DNA of 64,000 bases, taken from Fen-1359 sp963710355 (GTDB lineage: Bacteria > Planctomycetota > Phycisphaerae > Sedimentisphaerales > Anaerobacaceae). Location: the NCBI GenBank assembly GCA_963710355.1, contig CAVPZU010000003.1, positions 744,001 to 808,000 on the forward strand, read 5' to 3'. Made by a program: the position numbers and the translations under genes. Below the pieces are notes generated by a model. It did not search any database. It saw only the letters and a program-made list of their open reading frames with translations, and was not told where the DNA came from. Shown in pieces: positions 35,162-44,604 of the stretch (the first letter of the stretch is position 1; the number at the start of each line of letters is the position of its first letter).

Positions 35162-35947
35162 ATGTTAAGGGCATTTTCGACAGCAGCGACGGGTATGACG
35201 GCGCAGCAGACGATGGTGGATGTTATTGCAAATAACCTTGCCAACGTCAACACGAACGGTTTCAAGCGGAGTCAGATTGATTTTCAGGACCTGCTTTATG
35301 CAAAGCTGCGTCAGCCTGGAGCGGAGGTGGCTGCGGGGATAAAGACGCCGGGCGGCCTGGAGGTCGGCAGCGGCGTTCGGGTGGCATCGACAGTAAAGGT
35401 TTTCACGGCCGGCGAGCTGGAGAATACGGGCAGAAATCTCGACATTGCAATTACGGGCGATGGTTTCCTGCAGGTGACGCTGCCAAACGGCGAGATAAGA
35501 TACACTCGCGACGGTTTGCTCCAGACGAATGCGAACGGTCAGCTGGTGACCACTACCGGCTACACGATTGAGCCGAACATAACGATTCCGGTTGATGCTA
35601 CTTCTGTTGATATCGGAAAGGATGGAACGGTCAATATAACTGATGCATCGGGTAATATGTCGGTGGTTGGCACGTTGCAGTTAGCGAGATTTCCGAATTC
35701 TTCGGGTCTGTCGAGCGAAGGCGACAATCTGCTTGCACAGACGGAGGCAAGCGGGACGGCGACGCTGGGCACGCCGGGAGAGAATGGTTTTGGAACCATA
35801 ATGTCGGGATTTTTGGAGAAATCCAATGTCCAAATGGTGACCGAGCTGGTGAATCTTATTACCGCCCAGCGAGCTTATGAGATTAATTCGCGTGCGATAG
35901 TGGCGGGCGATGACATGCTTAGTACTGCCACTGGGTTAATAAAGTAA
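35162..35947 (+). CDS. flgG: Flagellar basal-body rod protein FlgG
   Basis: Distal rod subunit, 261 aa. It starts MLRAFSTAATGMTAQQTMVD at the ATG at 35162, with AGGAGA eight bases upstream; a TTG at 35156 in the same frame is too close to that site. It has DVIANNLANVNTNGFKRSQI and DFQDLLYAKLRQPG, then GRNLDIAITGDGFLQVTLPN, and the C-terminal helix VTELVNLITAQRAYEINSRA. Its stop overlaps the flgA start (TAATGA). Confidence 0.95.
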   Translation: MLRAFSTAATGMTAQQTMVDVIANNLANVNTNGFKRSQIDFQDLLYAKLRQPGAEVAAGIKTPGGLEVGSGVRVASTVKVFTAGELENTGRNLDIAITGDGFLQVTLPNGEIRYTRDGLLQTNANGQLVTTTGYTIEPNITIPVDATSVDIGKDGTVNITDASGNMSVVGTLQLARFPNSSGLSSEGDNLLAQTEASGTATLGTPGENGFGTIMSGFLEKSNVQMVTELVNLITAQRAYEINSRAIVAGDDMLSTATGLIK

Positions 35948-36912
35948 TGAAAGGCATCAAAACAATTATAGTTTTTGCGTTGCTGATTGTGCTTCCGGGG
36001 CGAAGCGCCGGTGCGGGAGATGTTCAGCAAAAGACGGGGGTGGAGATTTACCTGCCCAGAGAAATCGTTGTTGATACCAACACGGTCAGGCTCGGTCAGG
36101 TCGCTGTAATAAGAGGGGACGAGTCTCTGGCGGCGGCAGCGGGAAATGTTGCTCTTGGGAATTTTTCGGCGCCGGGCCAAAAAATTACGATTGATAAGCG
36201 GACGATTTTGGGCCGGCTGGCGGCAAGTGATATTGCCGCATCGAAAGTTTCGTTAAAAGGCGCCGAGCAAGTGACCATCAGGCAGCAGGAGCAGATAATC
36301 AGCGGCGGCGAATTTATAGAGAAAGCGATAACGGCGTTGAAAAAGGTGCCGGCATACTCAAAGACTGTGCAGTATTATCCGGTAGGGGCGCCTGCCGACC
36401 TTGCTGTTCCCGGTGGTTGCAGAGGCATAAAACTTGTCCCACGTCTTTGGCCGAACAGCACTATGACGCTTGCGAGGGTTGAATTTGTCGTTTTTGCAGA
36501 TGAAAAAGAAATCGGCAGGCGCGATGTGACGATTCGCATTAAAAAAGCGCAGCAGAACGAGGGCGAGAAAACGGCCTCTGTTGCGAAACAGGCAGAAGGC
36601 AATGCAGAAGAGCAAGATTCGCCTGCGCAATTACAGTCGGGACGATTGGCTGTGCAGCTAGTCGATATTCCGGCGGAAGGTCGCGGAGGAGAGACGAGAG
36701 CGGACTCGGCGGCGTCAAAGGCGCCGGGGAAAGTAAATCGCAATCAAAACGTAATGATTAAAATCGACAGTTCTGGTCTGCAGGTTTCGGCGGCGGGCAA
36801 GGCGCTGCAGAAGGGTTCTGTTGGTGATTGCATAAAGGTGCAGAATATAGATTCGAACAGGGTCATCGTTGCCAGGATTAATGAAGATGGAAGCGTTGAG
36901 CCGGTATTTTGA
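35947..36912 (+). CDS. flgA: Flagellar P-ring assembly chaperone FlgA
   Basis: Periplasmic protein needed to assemble FlgI into the P-ring. At 321 aa it has a signal peptide (residues about 1-23), an N-terminal wing, a SAF-like domain and the conserved end GSVGDCIKVQNIDSNRVIVA. Between about residues 205 and 265 there is a polar, low-complexity insertion (KKAQQNEGEKTASVAKQAEG...) that typical FlgA proteins lack. It lies directly before flgH and flgI, its assembly partners. Confidence 0.9.
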   Translation: MKGIKTIIVFALLIVLPGRSAGAGDVQQKTGVEIYLPREIVVDTNTVRLGQVAVIRGDESLAAAAGNVALGNFSAPGQKITIDKRTILGRLAASDIAASKVSLKGAEQVTIRQQEQIISGGEFIEKAITALKKVPAYSKTVQYYPVGAPADLAVPGGCRGIKLVPRLWPNSTMTLARVEFVVFADEKEIGRRDVTIRIKKAQQNEGEKTASVAKQAEGNAEEQDSPAQLQSGRLAVQLVDIPAEGRGGETRADSAASKAPGKVNRNQNVMIKIDSSGLQVSAAGKALQKGSVGDCIKVQNIDSNRVIVARINEDGSVEPVF

Positions 36913-36924
36913 CAGGGAGAAACA

Positions 36925-37530
36925 ATGAACAGAAAAGGATTTGTAATTTTAGAGGCATTGTGTCTGATTATCGCAGCGAATTGCGTGAGGGCTGATTCCA
37001 TCTGGGCGAAGAGGGACAGGAATAAACCCGCTTTGTATGCCGACGATGTTGCCCGAAAGATTGGCGATGTTCTGACGATTCTGGTGGCGGAAAACAGCAC
37101 GGTAGACAACAAGGCGAAGAGGGATTTGAGCAAGGATACGAATAAGAATATCAAGTTCAACGGCAAGCTTGGCAATTTTGCGGACCTCGGCGAGTTCGGG
37201 ACTGATGGAACGAGCAGCAACTCGCTGAGTGGCAAGGCGGACTATAAGGATGAGCGGAAGTTTGCCGACAGTGTGACGGTTGTCGTTATTGATATTATGC
37301 CGAACGGCAATCTGGTTGTTATGGGAAAACGGCAGAGGAATATCGGAGGCGATGAGCAGACAATCGAGATAAGCGGGATAGTTCGGCCGAGCGATATTAA
37401 ATTCGACAACACCGTCAAGAGCGAACAGGTTGCGGATTTTAGCATCGTTAGCAAGAATGCGGGCGTTGCGGCACCATACACCAAGCCGGGCTTTCTGGGC
37501 GGAATTCTGGATATTATCTGGCCATTTTAA
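36925..37530 (+). CDS. flgH: Flagellar L-ring protein FlgH
   Basis: Outer-membrane ring protein, 201 aa. A signal peptide (residues about 1-23) is followed by SIWAKRDRNKPALYADDVAR, KIGDVLTILVAENSTVDNKA, FADSVTVVVIDIMPNGNLVV and EISGIVRPSDIKFDNTVKSE, all in family order, with the WPF end. No classical lipobox cysteine was seen near the signal-peptide cleavage site (NCVRADS), so lipidation is uncertain. Presence of flgH and flgI implies a Gram-negative-type envelope with an outer membrane. Confidence 0.93.
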   Translation: MNRKGFVILEALCLIIAANCVRADSIWAKRDRNKPALYADDVARKIGDVLTILVAENSTVDNKAKRDLSKDTNKNIKFNGKLGNFADLGEFGTDGTSSNSLSGKADYKDERKFADSVTVVVIDIMPNGNLVVMGKRQRNIGGDEQTIEISGIVRPSDIKFDNTVKSEQVADFSIVSKNAGVAAPYTKPGFLGGILDIIWPF

Positions 37531-37545
37531 TCAGCGGGTAAAGAT

Positions 37546-38661
37546 ATGATTAGAAAATTGAGCATAGTAATTGCGGCGATTGCTTTGACGGGTTTTTTTT
37601 CATCTGCTTCGGCAGAGCGGATAAAGGACATTGTCGATATTCAGGGCGTTCGCGGGAACCCCTTGAGCGGGGTAGGTCTGTTGGTGGGCCTGTCCGGCAC
37701 GGGCGATTCGACGATGCCTTCGCAGCAGATTCTCACAAATATATTGAGGCGGTCGGGGCTGGTGCTTTCGCCCGACCAGCTCAAGAGCGGCAATATCGCA
37801 CTGGTGATGGTGACGGCGGAACTCGGACCGTTTTCACGCGAAGGTAGCCGGATAGATGTCGATGTTTCGTCGATAGGCGATGCGAAGAGTCTTCAGGGGG
37901 GAATCCTGATGCCCACGCCTTTGGAGGGTCTTGACGGTCAGGTTTATGCGGTGACTCTTGCTGCGGGTGTGTCGTTGGGGGGCTGGACGGCGTCGGGGCA
38001 GCAGGCCTCCATAACAAAAAACCATCAAACCGTAGGAAGAATACCTAACGGGGCGATTGTTGAGAGGGCGGAGATTGCGAATTTTATCGAGTCGGTCGCG
38101 GGCAGGAGATTATTGACATTAAACCTGCGGAACAATGATTTTTCGACGGCCCAGCGGATGAGCAAGAGCATTAACGAAATTTACCCTGCCAGCGCAGCGG
38201 TTGCCGATGCGGGGACGATAAAGGTTGAGATTCCCGTTCAGGTGGCGGATGCCGATATTGTCGGGTTTATAGACAGGATTACGAGTGCGGAGGTTGTGGT
38301 CAATGCGCCGGCGGTGGTGGTGATTAATGAGAAGACCGGCACGATTGTGGTGGGTCAGAATGTTGGGATATCGGCGGTGGCGATTTCGCAGGGCAGTTTG
38401 GTGGTGAAGATTAAGGAGACGCCGATAGTCTCGCAGCCGACGGCGCCGTTTTCGGACGCGGGCGAGACGAAGGTGGTGCAGGAGACGGCGGTGAGCATCG
38501 AGGAGAAGGAAGGATTTTTGATTCCTGTGCCGAAGACTGTGACAGTTGCGGAATTGGCAAAGACGCTCAATGCGATTGGGGCGACGCCGAGAGACCTTAT
38601 AGCGATATTTAACGCACTTAAAAAAGCCGGCGCCCTTCAGGCGAGGCTCGAGATAATGTAA
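37546..38661 (+). CDS. flgI: Flagellar P-ring protein FlgI
   Basis: Periplasmic ring protein around the rod, 371 aa, the usual size. After the signal peptide it has RIKDIVDIQGVRGNPLSGVG, then LLVGLSGTGDST, NIALVMVTAELGPFSREGSR and VDVSSIGDAKSLQGGILMPT. It ends with GATPRDLIAIFNALKKAGAL. It follows flgH by 15 bp and precedes the FlgJ-like gene by 8 bp. Confidence 0.95.
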   Translation: MIRKLSIVIAAIALTGFFSSASAERIKDIVDIQGVRGNPLSGVGLLVGLSGTGDSTMPSQQILTNILRRSGLVLSPDQLKSGNIALVMVTAELGPFSREGSRIDVDVSSIGDAKSLQGGILMPTPLEGLDGQVYAVTLAAGVSLGGWTASGQQASITKNHQTVGRIPNGAIVERAEIANFIESVAGRRLLTLNLRNNDFSTAQRMSKSINEIYPASAAVADAGTIKVEIPVQVADADIVGFIDRITSAEVVVNAPAVVVINEKTGTIVVGQNVGISAVAISQGSLVVKIKETPIVSQPTAPFSDAGETKVVQETAVSIEEKEGFLIPVPKTVTVAELAKTLNAIGATPRDLIAIFNALKKAGALQARLEIM

Positions 38662-38669
38662 GGAGATGA

Positions 38670-39014
38670 ATGGATTCCATAGGGCCGATAATTGTGACAG
38701 CCGACCCTGCGGCAAAGGTGGTCGATAAAACGAAGACTGCGGGCAAGGTAAGCGAAGGTAAGACGGAGCAGCTTGCGAAGGATTTTGAATCGGTCCTTGT
38801 TTACAGGCTGCTTATGGAAATGAACAATACAATCGGCAAGTGGGGAATGGAAAAGGAGCAGACAAGCGAGCAGGTTCAGAGCTTGTTTTCGCTGTGCCTG
38901 AGCGACCACATAGCGAAAAGCGGAGGCATCGGCTTGTGGAAGGATATTAAAAAGACGCTTGACGAGGCGGCTGACAAAGACATCGGGCCAAAGGCGATGG
39001 AAATGAAGATATGA
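38670..39014 (+). CDS. flgJ: Rod-binding protein, FlgJ N-terminal domain only
   Basis: Small rod-binding protein, 114 aa. It has the Rod-binding motif LAKDFESVLVYRLLMEMNNT followed by LFSLCLSDHIAKSGGIGLW. The C-terminal peptidoglycan hydrolase domain of enterobacterial FlgJ (total 313 aa) is absent, as in many non-proteobacterial flagella, so a separate muramidase must open the wall. The start has GTAAGGAGATGA before it. Its stop overlaps the FlgN-like start (ATGA). Confidence 0.88.
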   Translation: MDSIGPIIVTADPAAKVVDKTKTAGKVSEGKTEQLAKDFESVLVYRLLMEMNNTIGKWGMEKEQTSEQVQSLFSLCLSDHIAKSGGIGLWKDIKKTLDEAADKDIGPKAMEMKI

Positions 39015-39529
39015 AAGAAATGTTAGAACTTGAAAAAAGTGTTGACCGGTTGATGGATGTTCTCGACCGTGATATTGAAAATTTACAGAAGAACCTGTCG
39101 AGATTAGACCAGATGCGGTCGGCGGTTATAAAGAGGGACGACGGCTCGATGGGCAGGCTTCTCGACGAGATACGTTCTGAATCACAGATTCTGCAGATGC
39201 AGCAGTTGCAGAGGAAGCTGGCAAGAAAGGAATTGGCCGAGAATCTCGGCTGCAATTGCGAAGATGTGACATTGACGAGGCTGCAGGAGATTTTGCCCGA
39301 AGGCCGAGGCGTGATATTGGCGGAAAAGAAGGAACAGTTAAGGACTCTGACGGCCAAGTTAAAGAGGGAATATTCTGCCACAGCGATTTTGCTGGCTGAG
39401 TGTGCGCGATTTAACAGGCTGCTGCTGAAAACGATTTTTGGCGGGCAGAGAGCGGAAGTGATTACTTATGATGCGTTAGGTTCCGCGAAGAGACAAAGCG
39501 GGGCGGCATTTGTGAATTTGAAGCTGTGA
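39011..39529 (+). CDS. flgN: FlgN-like flagellar export chaperone
   Basis: A 172-aa, mostly helical coiled-coil protein without signal peptide. It has heptad-like stretches (MLELEKSVDRLMDVLDRDIE, IRSESQILQMQQLQRKLARK). FlgN chaperones bind FlgK and FlgL before export, and this gene lies immediately before flgK and flgL and overlaps flgJ by four bases. Sequence conservation in this family is low, so the name rests mainly on length, helical character and position. Confidence 0.75.
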   Translation: MKEMLELEKSVDRLMDVLDRDIENLQKNLSRLDQMRSAVIKRDDGSMGRLLDEIRSESQILQMQQLQRKLARKELAENLGCNCEDVTLTRLQEILPEGRGVILAEKKEQLRTLTAKLKREYSATAILLAECARFNRLLLKTIFGGQRAEVITYDALGSAKRQSGAAFVNLKL

Positions 39530-39609
39530 CAAGTTCGGCCCCTTCGACCCGCCGAAGGTGGGCTTACCGCAAGCAGTGGGATTTTATTGAGTTTAATTAG
39601 GAACAGAAA

Positions 39610-41580
39610 ATGTCGGGTTTTTCGATAGCTTTAAGCGGAATTGATGCGGCGCAGAATGCCCTCGAAACGATTGGCAACAATATGGCCAATGCCGCTACCG
39701 AGGGCTATCACTGCCAGAAGGTGGACTTGAAGCCTGCATATTCGGCGCAGACGGGAGGCGTACAGATCGGCGGCGGCGTCAATTTTGAAGGCGTATCCAG
39801 AAGTATTGATACTCTGCTAGAGCAGCAGCTTGTAAGGCAGAATTCCATTCTTGAGCAGCTTTCGCAGCAACTGGGGACAATGCAAACCGTCGAAAGCTCT
39901 TTCGGCGAGTTTTCGGGAAATGGAGGGCTTAACTCTGCCATAGACAATTTTTTCAACTCGCTGCAGGACCTTTGTTCTTATTCGAGCGATTCGGTGTATC
40001 AGAGTCAGGCAGTAGGCTCTGCGGACGCTATGGCAACGCAGTTCAGGATGCTCAGCACAACACTTTCAACGCTGCAGGATCAGCTGAAGCAGGAAACCGA
40101 CAATGCCGTTGGGCAGATTAATGGTCTGACGAGCACAATTGCCCAGCTCAACAACAATATCGAAAGGATGGAAATCGCTGGCAACGATGCCAATAATCTG
40201 CTTGACCAGAGAGACCAGTGTATAACCGAGCTCTCAAAGCTGATTGGCATTGAAACGTGTAGCAGGGATTATGGCGTGGTTGATGTAAGCGTCGGCGGAA
40301 TTCCGCTGGTGACCGGCTCGTCAGCAGTTCAGCTCGAATCGGGTCTGAGTGCGGAAGGCAAACTCGGCATTGCTGCCAAAGGGTCGTTCAATTATACCAC
40401 AGATATTGAGGGCGGTAAACTCGGCGGGCTTTTGTCGCTTTCAAACGAGCTTGTTAGTGGTGTTCAGGGTAAGCTTAATGCCCTGGCGGGGGCAATTATC
40501 AGCGAGGTCAACCAGGTTCATTTTCAGGGGGTCGGCTCAGCCGGGTCATTTACGGAGCTTGCGGGCTGGACGATGAGTAGCGATTCAGTGGCGGATTTTT
40601 CCGCCGCAGGCGGACCGGTCAGCGATGGGAAGATTTACATAAGGGTGACCGACACAGCTACAGGCGAAGTGACTCGCCATGCAATTGATGTGGACGCATC
40701 GAGCGATACGTTGGGCACGATAGCGGCGAAGATATCGGCGATTACCGGGCTGTCGGCGACGGCTGATTCATCGAAGCTGCGTATTACCGCAAAATCCGGA
40801 TATACGTTCGACTTTTTGCCTGCTGTTTTGGCGACGCCTTCGAGCAGCAGTTTAACAGGTGCGGCGCCGCCGGCAATATCGGTGTCGGGAATTTACAGCG
40901 GAGCAGTAAATCAGACATTTACCTGCACGGTTGCGCAAAGCGGCTCGGTTGGCAACGGCGAACTTACAATCGAGGTTAAAGACAGTGCGGGCAGTGTTGT
41001 CAATACCATTAATATCGGGTCGGGCTACGCCGCAGGCGACGAGCTGGATTTGGCGGACGGGATAAAGATAACTTTAAGCGCCGGAGACCTTAATGCCGGC
41101 GACAATTTCACAATAGACGCCTTTGCGAACACCGATACATCGGGTCTGCTGGCTGCAGTCGGCATAAATACATTGTTTTCCGGCAAAGACGCATCGGATA
41201 TTGCGGTCTGCAGTGAAATCAAAGAGGATCCTTCACGAATAGCTACTGCTGCGGGAGCGGAAGGAACCGATAATACCATTGCTCAGAAGCTTTCGGGCAT
41301 TGCGGACAAAAAGGTCGGCGACCTTGGCGGAGAGACAATTGGGGATTTTTACCGTAACCTTGTAAGTGATATTGGTCAGGATATTTCGACAAAGCAGACT
41401 GTTTATGATAGTTCAGAGGCCGTGCTGAAGGAATTGACCACACAGCAAAGCGACGTAAGCGGCGTCGATACCAATGAGGAGGCTGCAGCAATGCTGATGT
41501 ACGAGCAGATGTTCACGGCAATGTCCAAATATTTAAATACAGTTAATGATTCATTGAGTGCTCTTATGGATGTGTTGTAG
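39610..41580 (+). CDS. flgK: Flagellar hook-filament junction protein FlgK
   Basis: First junction protein, 656 aa. The N-terminus MSGFSIALSGIDAAQNALET plus IGNNMANAATEGYHCQKVDL is typical, with GVQIGGGVNFEGVSRSIDTL following. The C-terminus ends SGVDTNEEAAAMLMYEQMFT and AMSKYLNTVNDSLSALMDVL, the coiled D0 end. The middle is an expanded exposed domain rich in Ser, Thr and Gly. The palindrome at 40600 encodes SAAGGP in that variable region. Confidence 0.94.
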   Translation: MSGFSIALSGIDAAQNALETIGNNMANAATEGYHCQKVDLKPAYSAQTGGVQIGGGVNFEGVSRSIDTLLEQQLVRQNSILEQLSQQLGTMQTVESSFGEFSGNGGLNSAIDNFFNSLQDLCSYSSDSVYQSQAVGSADAMATQFRMLSTTLSTLQDQLKQETDNAVGQINGLTSTIAQLNNNIERMEIAGNDANNLLDQRDQCITELSKLIGIETCSRDYGVVDVSVGGIPLVTGSSAVQLESGLSAEGKLGIAAKGSFNYTTDIEGGKLGGLLSLSNELVSGVQGKLNALAGAIISEVNQVHFQGVGSAGSFTELAGWTMSSDSVADFSAAGGPVSDGKIYIRVTDTATGEVTRHAIDVDASSDTLGTIAAKISAITGLSATADSSKLRITAKSGYTFDFLPAVLATPSSSSLTGAAPPAISVSGIYSGAVNQTFTCTVAQSGSVGNGELTIEVKDSAGSVVNTINIGSGYAAGDELDLADGIKITLSAGDLNAGDNFTIDAFANTDTSGLLAAVGINTLFSGKDASDIAVCSEIKEDPSRIATAAGAEGTDNTIAQKLSGIADKKVGDLGGETIGDFYRNLVSDIGQDISTKQTVYDSSEAVLKELTTQQSDVSGVDTNEEAAAMLMYEQMFTAMSKYLNTVNDSLSALMDVL

Positions 41581-41601
41581 GGAATTTTTTGATGAGGTTC
41601 T

Positions 41602-42795
41602 ATGAGCGGTTCGTTAAGTAATGTATATAATAACGTGAGTTATGCTCTCAACCAGAATATGGCGGCGATGGCGAAATTACAGGAGCAGGCTTCCACCGGC
41701 TTGAGGGTCAACAGGGCTTCTGACGACCCGACCGGGGCTTATCAGATTCTGGGGCTTAATTCGAGTAAGAGTTCGCTCGATGATTATCTTAAGAACGTTT
41801 CATCAGCCTCCGATATGCTGGGGTTATCTGGTACCATTATCCAGAATATCAGCACGTTGTTGTCCAACGTAAAAACCACTGTCAGCCAGGTAAGCAGCGG
41901 CACATATACCGACAGCGCCAGGAAGCAGACTGCCGAACAGGTTAACGAGATACTCGAGGAGATTGTGCAGCTTGCCAATACCAAACAAACGAACCAGTAT
42001 TTATTCGGCGGGGATAACAGCGGTAATGCTCCTTATACTGTTGAGAGGACCAACGGTGAGATTACAAAAGTTATTTATCAGGGGTCAAGCAGCCAGCGCA
42101 GCATTGAAGTAAGTCCAGGCGTTCAGATGGGGGTACTTTCTGTCGGCAGCGAGATATTTTGTTCGGACAGCCGAAGTGACCCTGTCTTTTCAGGCGTGAC
42201 AGGCGCAAAGTCAGGCACAGGCACATCGAATGTTCAGGGTGATGTATGGCTGACGGTAATCAATGACGGCAGCAATTATAAAATTTCGATTGATGATGGT
42301 CTTACCTATACGACTGTGCCGGCAGGAGGGCAGACCAATCAGGCGGTGACCGACAGCAGAACCGGCAAGGTTCTCTATGTGGATACAACCGGAATTACAA
42401 GCACTGGAGTCGAGCTTGTTCAGGTCCCGGGCACTTATAATGTCTTTGATACGCTGATATCAATTCGTGACATCCTTCAGAACGACAAGGGGTTGTCGGC
42501 TGACCAGTTGCAGCAGTTTCGTAGCGGCGTTTTCAGTTCGTTGGACGAGGTAACCAACCTGCTTTCGCAGACAACGGTATCAACCGGCACAAAGATTAGC
42601 TTACTCGACAACCTTACAAACAGCCTTACCGATATCAAGAACCAGGCCGAAGACCGGATTTCAGCCGTCGGGGATGCTGATGTTGCCCAGATTAGCATCG
42701 ACCTGACTCGGCGGGAGATTTTGTATCAGATGTCTCTGTCGGCAGCGGCGAAAATGATGTCACTGTCGATACTTGACTATATTGCAGTAAAGTAA
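41602..42795 (+). CDS. flgL: Flagellar hook-filament junction protein FlgL
   Basis: Second junction protein and flagellin homologue, 397 aa. N-terminal NVYNNVSYALNQNMAAMAKL and QEQASTGLRVNRASDDPTGA match the flagellin/FlgL D0-D1 helix. The C-terminal helix (SIDLTRREILYQMSLSAAAKMM then SLSILDYIAVK) matches its pair. QTNQYLFGGDNSGNAPY is typical of FlgL rather than flagellin. Last gene of the hook operon before the glycosylation genes. Confidence 0.92.
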   Translation: MSGSLSNVYNNVSYALNQNMAAMAKLQEQASTGLRVNRASDDPTGAYQILGLNSSKSSLDDYLKNVSSASDMLGLSGTIIQNISTLLSNVKTTVSQVSSGTYTDSARKQTAEQVNEILEEIVQLANTKQTNQYLFGGDNSGNAPYTVERTNGEITKVIYQGSSSQRSIEVSPGVQMGVLSVGSEIFCSDSRSDPVFSGVTGAKSGTGTSNVQGDVWLTVINDGSNYKISIDDGLTYTTVPAGGQTNQAVTDSRTGKVLYVDTTGITSTGVELVQVPGTYNVFDTLISIRDILQNDKGLSADQLQQFRSGVFSSLDEVTNLLSQTTVSTGTKISLLDNLTNSLTDIKNQAEDRISAVGDADVAQISIDLTRREILYQMSLSAAAKMMSLSILDYIAVK

Positions 42796-42969
42796 CCGCA
42801 AGGCGGGGTTTTCGGATAGATACCGGACGGGCATTTTCAGCGTCAATGTTCGATATTTTGACAACCTGTCGGCGGATGGCGTGAAAATCGGCGTTGGGTG
42901 CGGCTTTGGCATTAATGGCACAGGATTTGCACTTTTGGCGGTAGATTGTCCCCGCTCCCTCTGCTCTTG

Positions 42970-42984
42970 TCCGCCGCTGGCGGA
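42970..42984. repeat. TCCGCC-N3-GGCGGA palindrome
   Basis: Spacer GCT. It lies between flgL and the first glycosyltransferase gene. Confidence 0.85.
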
Positions 42985-43039
42985 TGCTAGGGCAAACTGC
43001 GGGGAAGACGCGGGGGCAGAAAGGATTCGAACGGCTGTT

Positions 43040-44539
43040 ATGGAGCAGAGCGGAAATTATCAGAGAGGATTGGCGCTGGCAGAGGAGGGCAAGTGTAATG
43101 AGGCGTTTTATTATCTGCAGGAACATCTTCGCAGCAATCCCGATGATGCGGAAGTCCTCAATGACATAGGAGCGGTTCTTCACTGTCTGGGCAGAGACGA
43201 TGAGGCGATTGCTTATCTTTTGAGGGCGAAAAACCTTCAGCCCGAAAATCCGCATATCACCTGGAACCTCGTCGAGGTGTATCTTGCCGCCGACAAGCCT
43301 GACGAAGCGTCGAGGCATTTCGAAGATATGGAGAGGATGGGGGTGCTGAATGTGGATGTCGTCAACCGCGCTGCCCGGATTTACCTCGATGAGGGCAACA
43401 AGTCTGGTGCAATGGAGACGCTGCTTCTGTCGCTGAGGCACTGGCCCCAGCAGCAGGAGATTCTCGGTTCGATGATTGAAGTTGTCCGCAGCGTCAGACC
43501 AAAGGTAAGTTTTATGAGCGGTCTTAAGGGGGGCACGAAATTCCTTGCCGATATTTTGGAATACATAGTTGACAGATATCCTGCCCGGTTCTGCGAGGTG
43601 TCGGCGGTGGGCGAGCTTAAGGAAGTTATGCGCAACAGCGACATCTGCTGGTTTGAGTGGTGCACCGACCTTGTGGTGGAGGCGTCGAGGCAGCCGAAGG
43701 TGTGTAAAAATATTGTCAGGCTGCATCGCTTTGAGGCTTATGGGGACTGGCCCGGGCAGGTCAGGTGGGAAAATATCGACTACCTGATTCTTGTGGGCAA
43801 TTCCTGGGTAAAGGAGGCTCTGGTTAAACAGGTGCCGGACATAGAAGGCCGCACGAAGGTGGTGACGGTGCCGAACGGCGTCAACCTCGATAAGTTCAGG
43901 TTCGCCGAACGGCAAAAAGGGAAAAATATAGCCTGCATAGGCTTTTTGAATATACGGAAGAACCCGATGTTCCTGATGCAATGTATGCAGAAACTGCATT
44001 ACATCGACCCGGAATATAAACTTTACTTTGCTGGGAATTTCCAGGATTACTGCCTTGAGCAGTATTTAAGACATATTGCCAAGTCGATGGGTCTGGAGGA
44101 GGTGGTTTTTTTCAACGGCTGGCAGGACGATATAAACGGCTGGCTGGCAGACAAGCATTTTATTGTTTCAGCCAGCATCTTCGAGAGCCAGGGGATGGGG
44201 ATTTTAGAGGCGATGGCGTGCGGACTGAAACCTGTGATTCACAACTTCCCCGGCGCCGAAGAGATTTTCGGTTCGGAATTTTTGTTTAATATTTCCGAGG
44301 ATTTTTGCAGGCAAATTCTTTCGGATCAGTACGAGCCTCGCAGATATCGGTTGTTTGTCGAGGAGAGATATCCGTTGAAGAGGCAGCTTTTCGAGATAAA
44401 CAAAATCTTTGCGCAGCTCGAAGCCAAGATTGATTCACAACGAAATAATTTAGATGGGGCCGAGCCTGCGGTCTCCGCGGCTGCTTGTGCAGTCAATCGC
44501 GGGGGCGGGACGGGCCTGCAAAGTGAGTTTGGCGAGTAA
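43040..44539 (+). CDS. TPR-fused family 4 glycosyltransferase
   Basis: About 499 aa from the ATG at 43040 (MEQSGNYQRGLALAEEGKCN); the frame stays open further upstream, but that part is repeat-like. Three or four TPR units (YYLQEHLRSNPDDAEVLNDI, IAYLLRAKNLQPENPHITWN) fill residues 1-155. A GT-B fold follows with KVVTVPNGVNLDKFRF, ASIFESQGMGILEAMACGLK and PVIHNFPGAEEIF; the E-x7-E motif of GT4 is visible in ESQGMGILE. It would add a sugar from a nucleotide donor. Placement between flgL and fliD suggests flagellar glycan synthesis (inference). Confidence 0.82.
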   Translation: MEQSGNYQRGLALAEEGKCNEAFYYLQEHLRSNPDDAEVLNDIGAVLHCLGRDDEAIAYLLRAKNLQPENPHITWNLVEVYLAADKPDEASRHFEDMERMGVLNVDVVNRAARIYLDEGNKSGAMETLLLSLRHWPQQQEILGSMIEVVRSVRPKVSFMSGLKGGTKFLADILEYIVDRYPARFCEVSAVGELKEVMRNSDICWFEWCTDLVVEASRQPKVCKNIVRLHRFEAYGDWPGQVRWENIDYLILVGNSWVKEALVKQVPDIEGRTKVVTVPNGVNLDKFRFAERQKGKNIACIGFLNIRKNPMFLMQCMQKLHYIDPEYKLYFAGNFQDYCLEQYLRHIAKSMGLEEVVFFNGWQDDINGWLADKHFIVSASIFESQGMGILEAMACGLKPVIHNFPGAEEIFGSEFLFNISEDFCRQILSDQYEPRRYRLFVEERYPLKRQLFEINKIFAQLEAKIDSQRNNLDGAEPAVSAAACAVNRGGGTGLQSEFGE

Positions 44540-44604
44540 TTAAGGCGGCGAAAATAGACCGCACTGCTTTTTGAAAGAAGGCGGCGATTTTTTATAGTTT
44601 TAAG

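Noticed and set aside
42692..43999. 435-codon minus-strand frame opposite flgL and the GT4 gene
   Set aside because: Long only because of the composition of the opposite genes; no motifs, and it spans two real genes.
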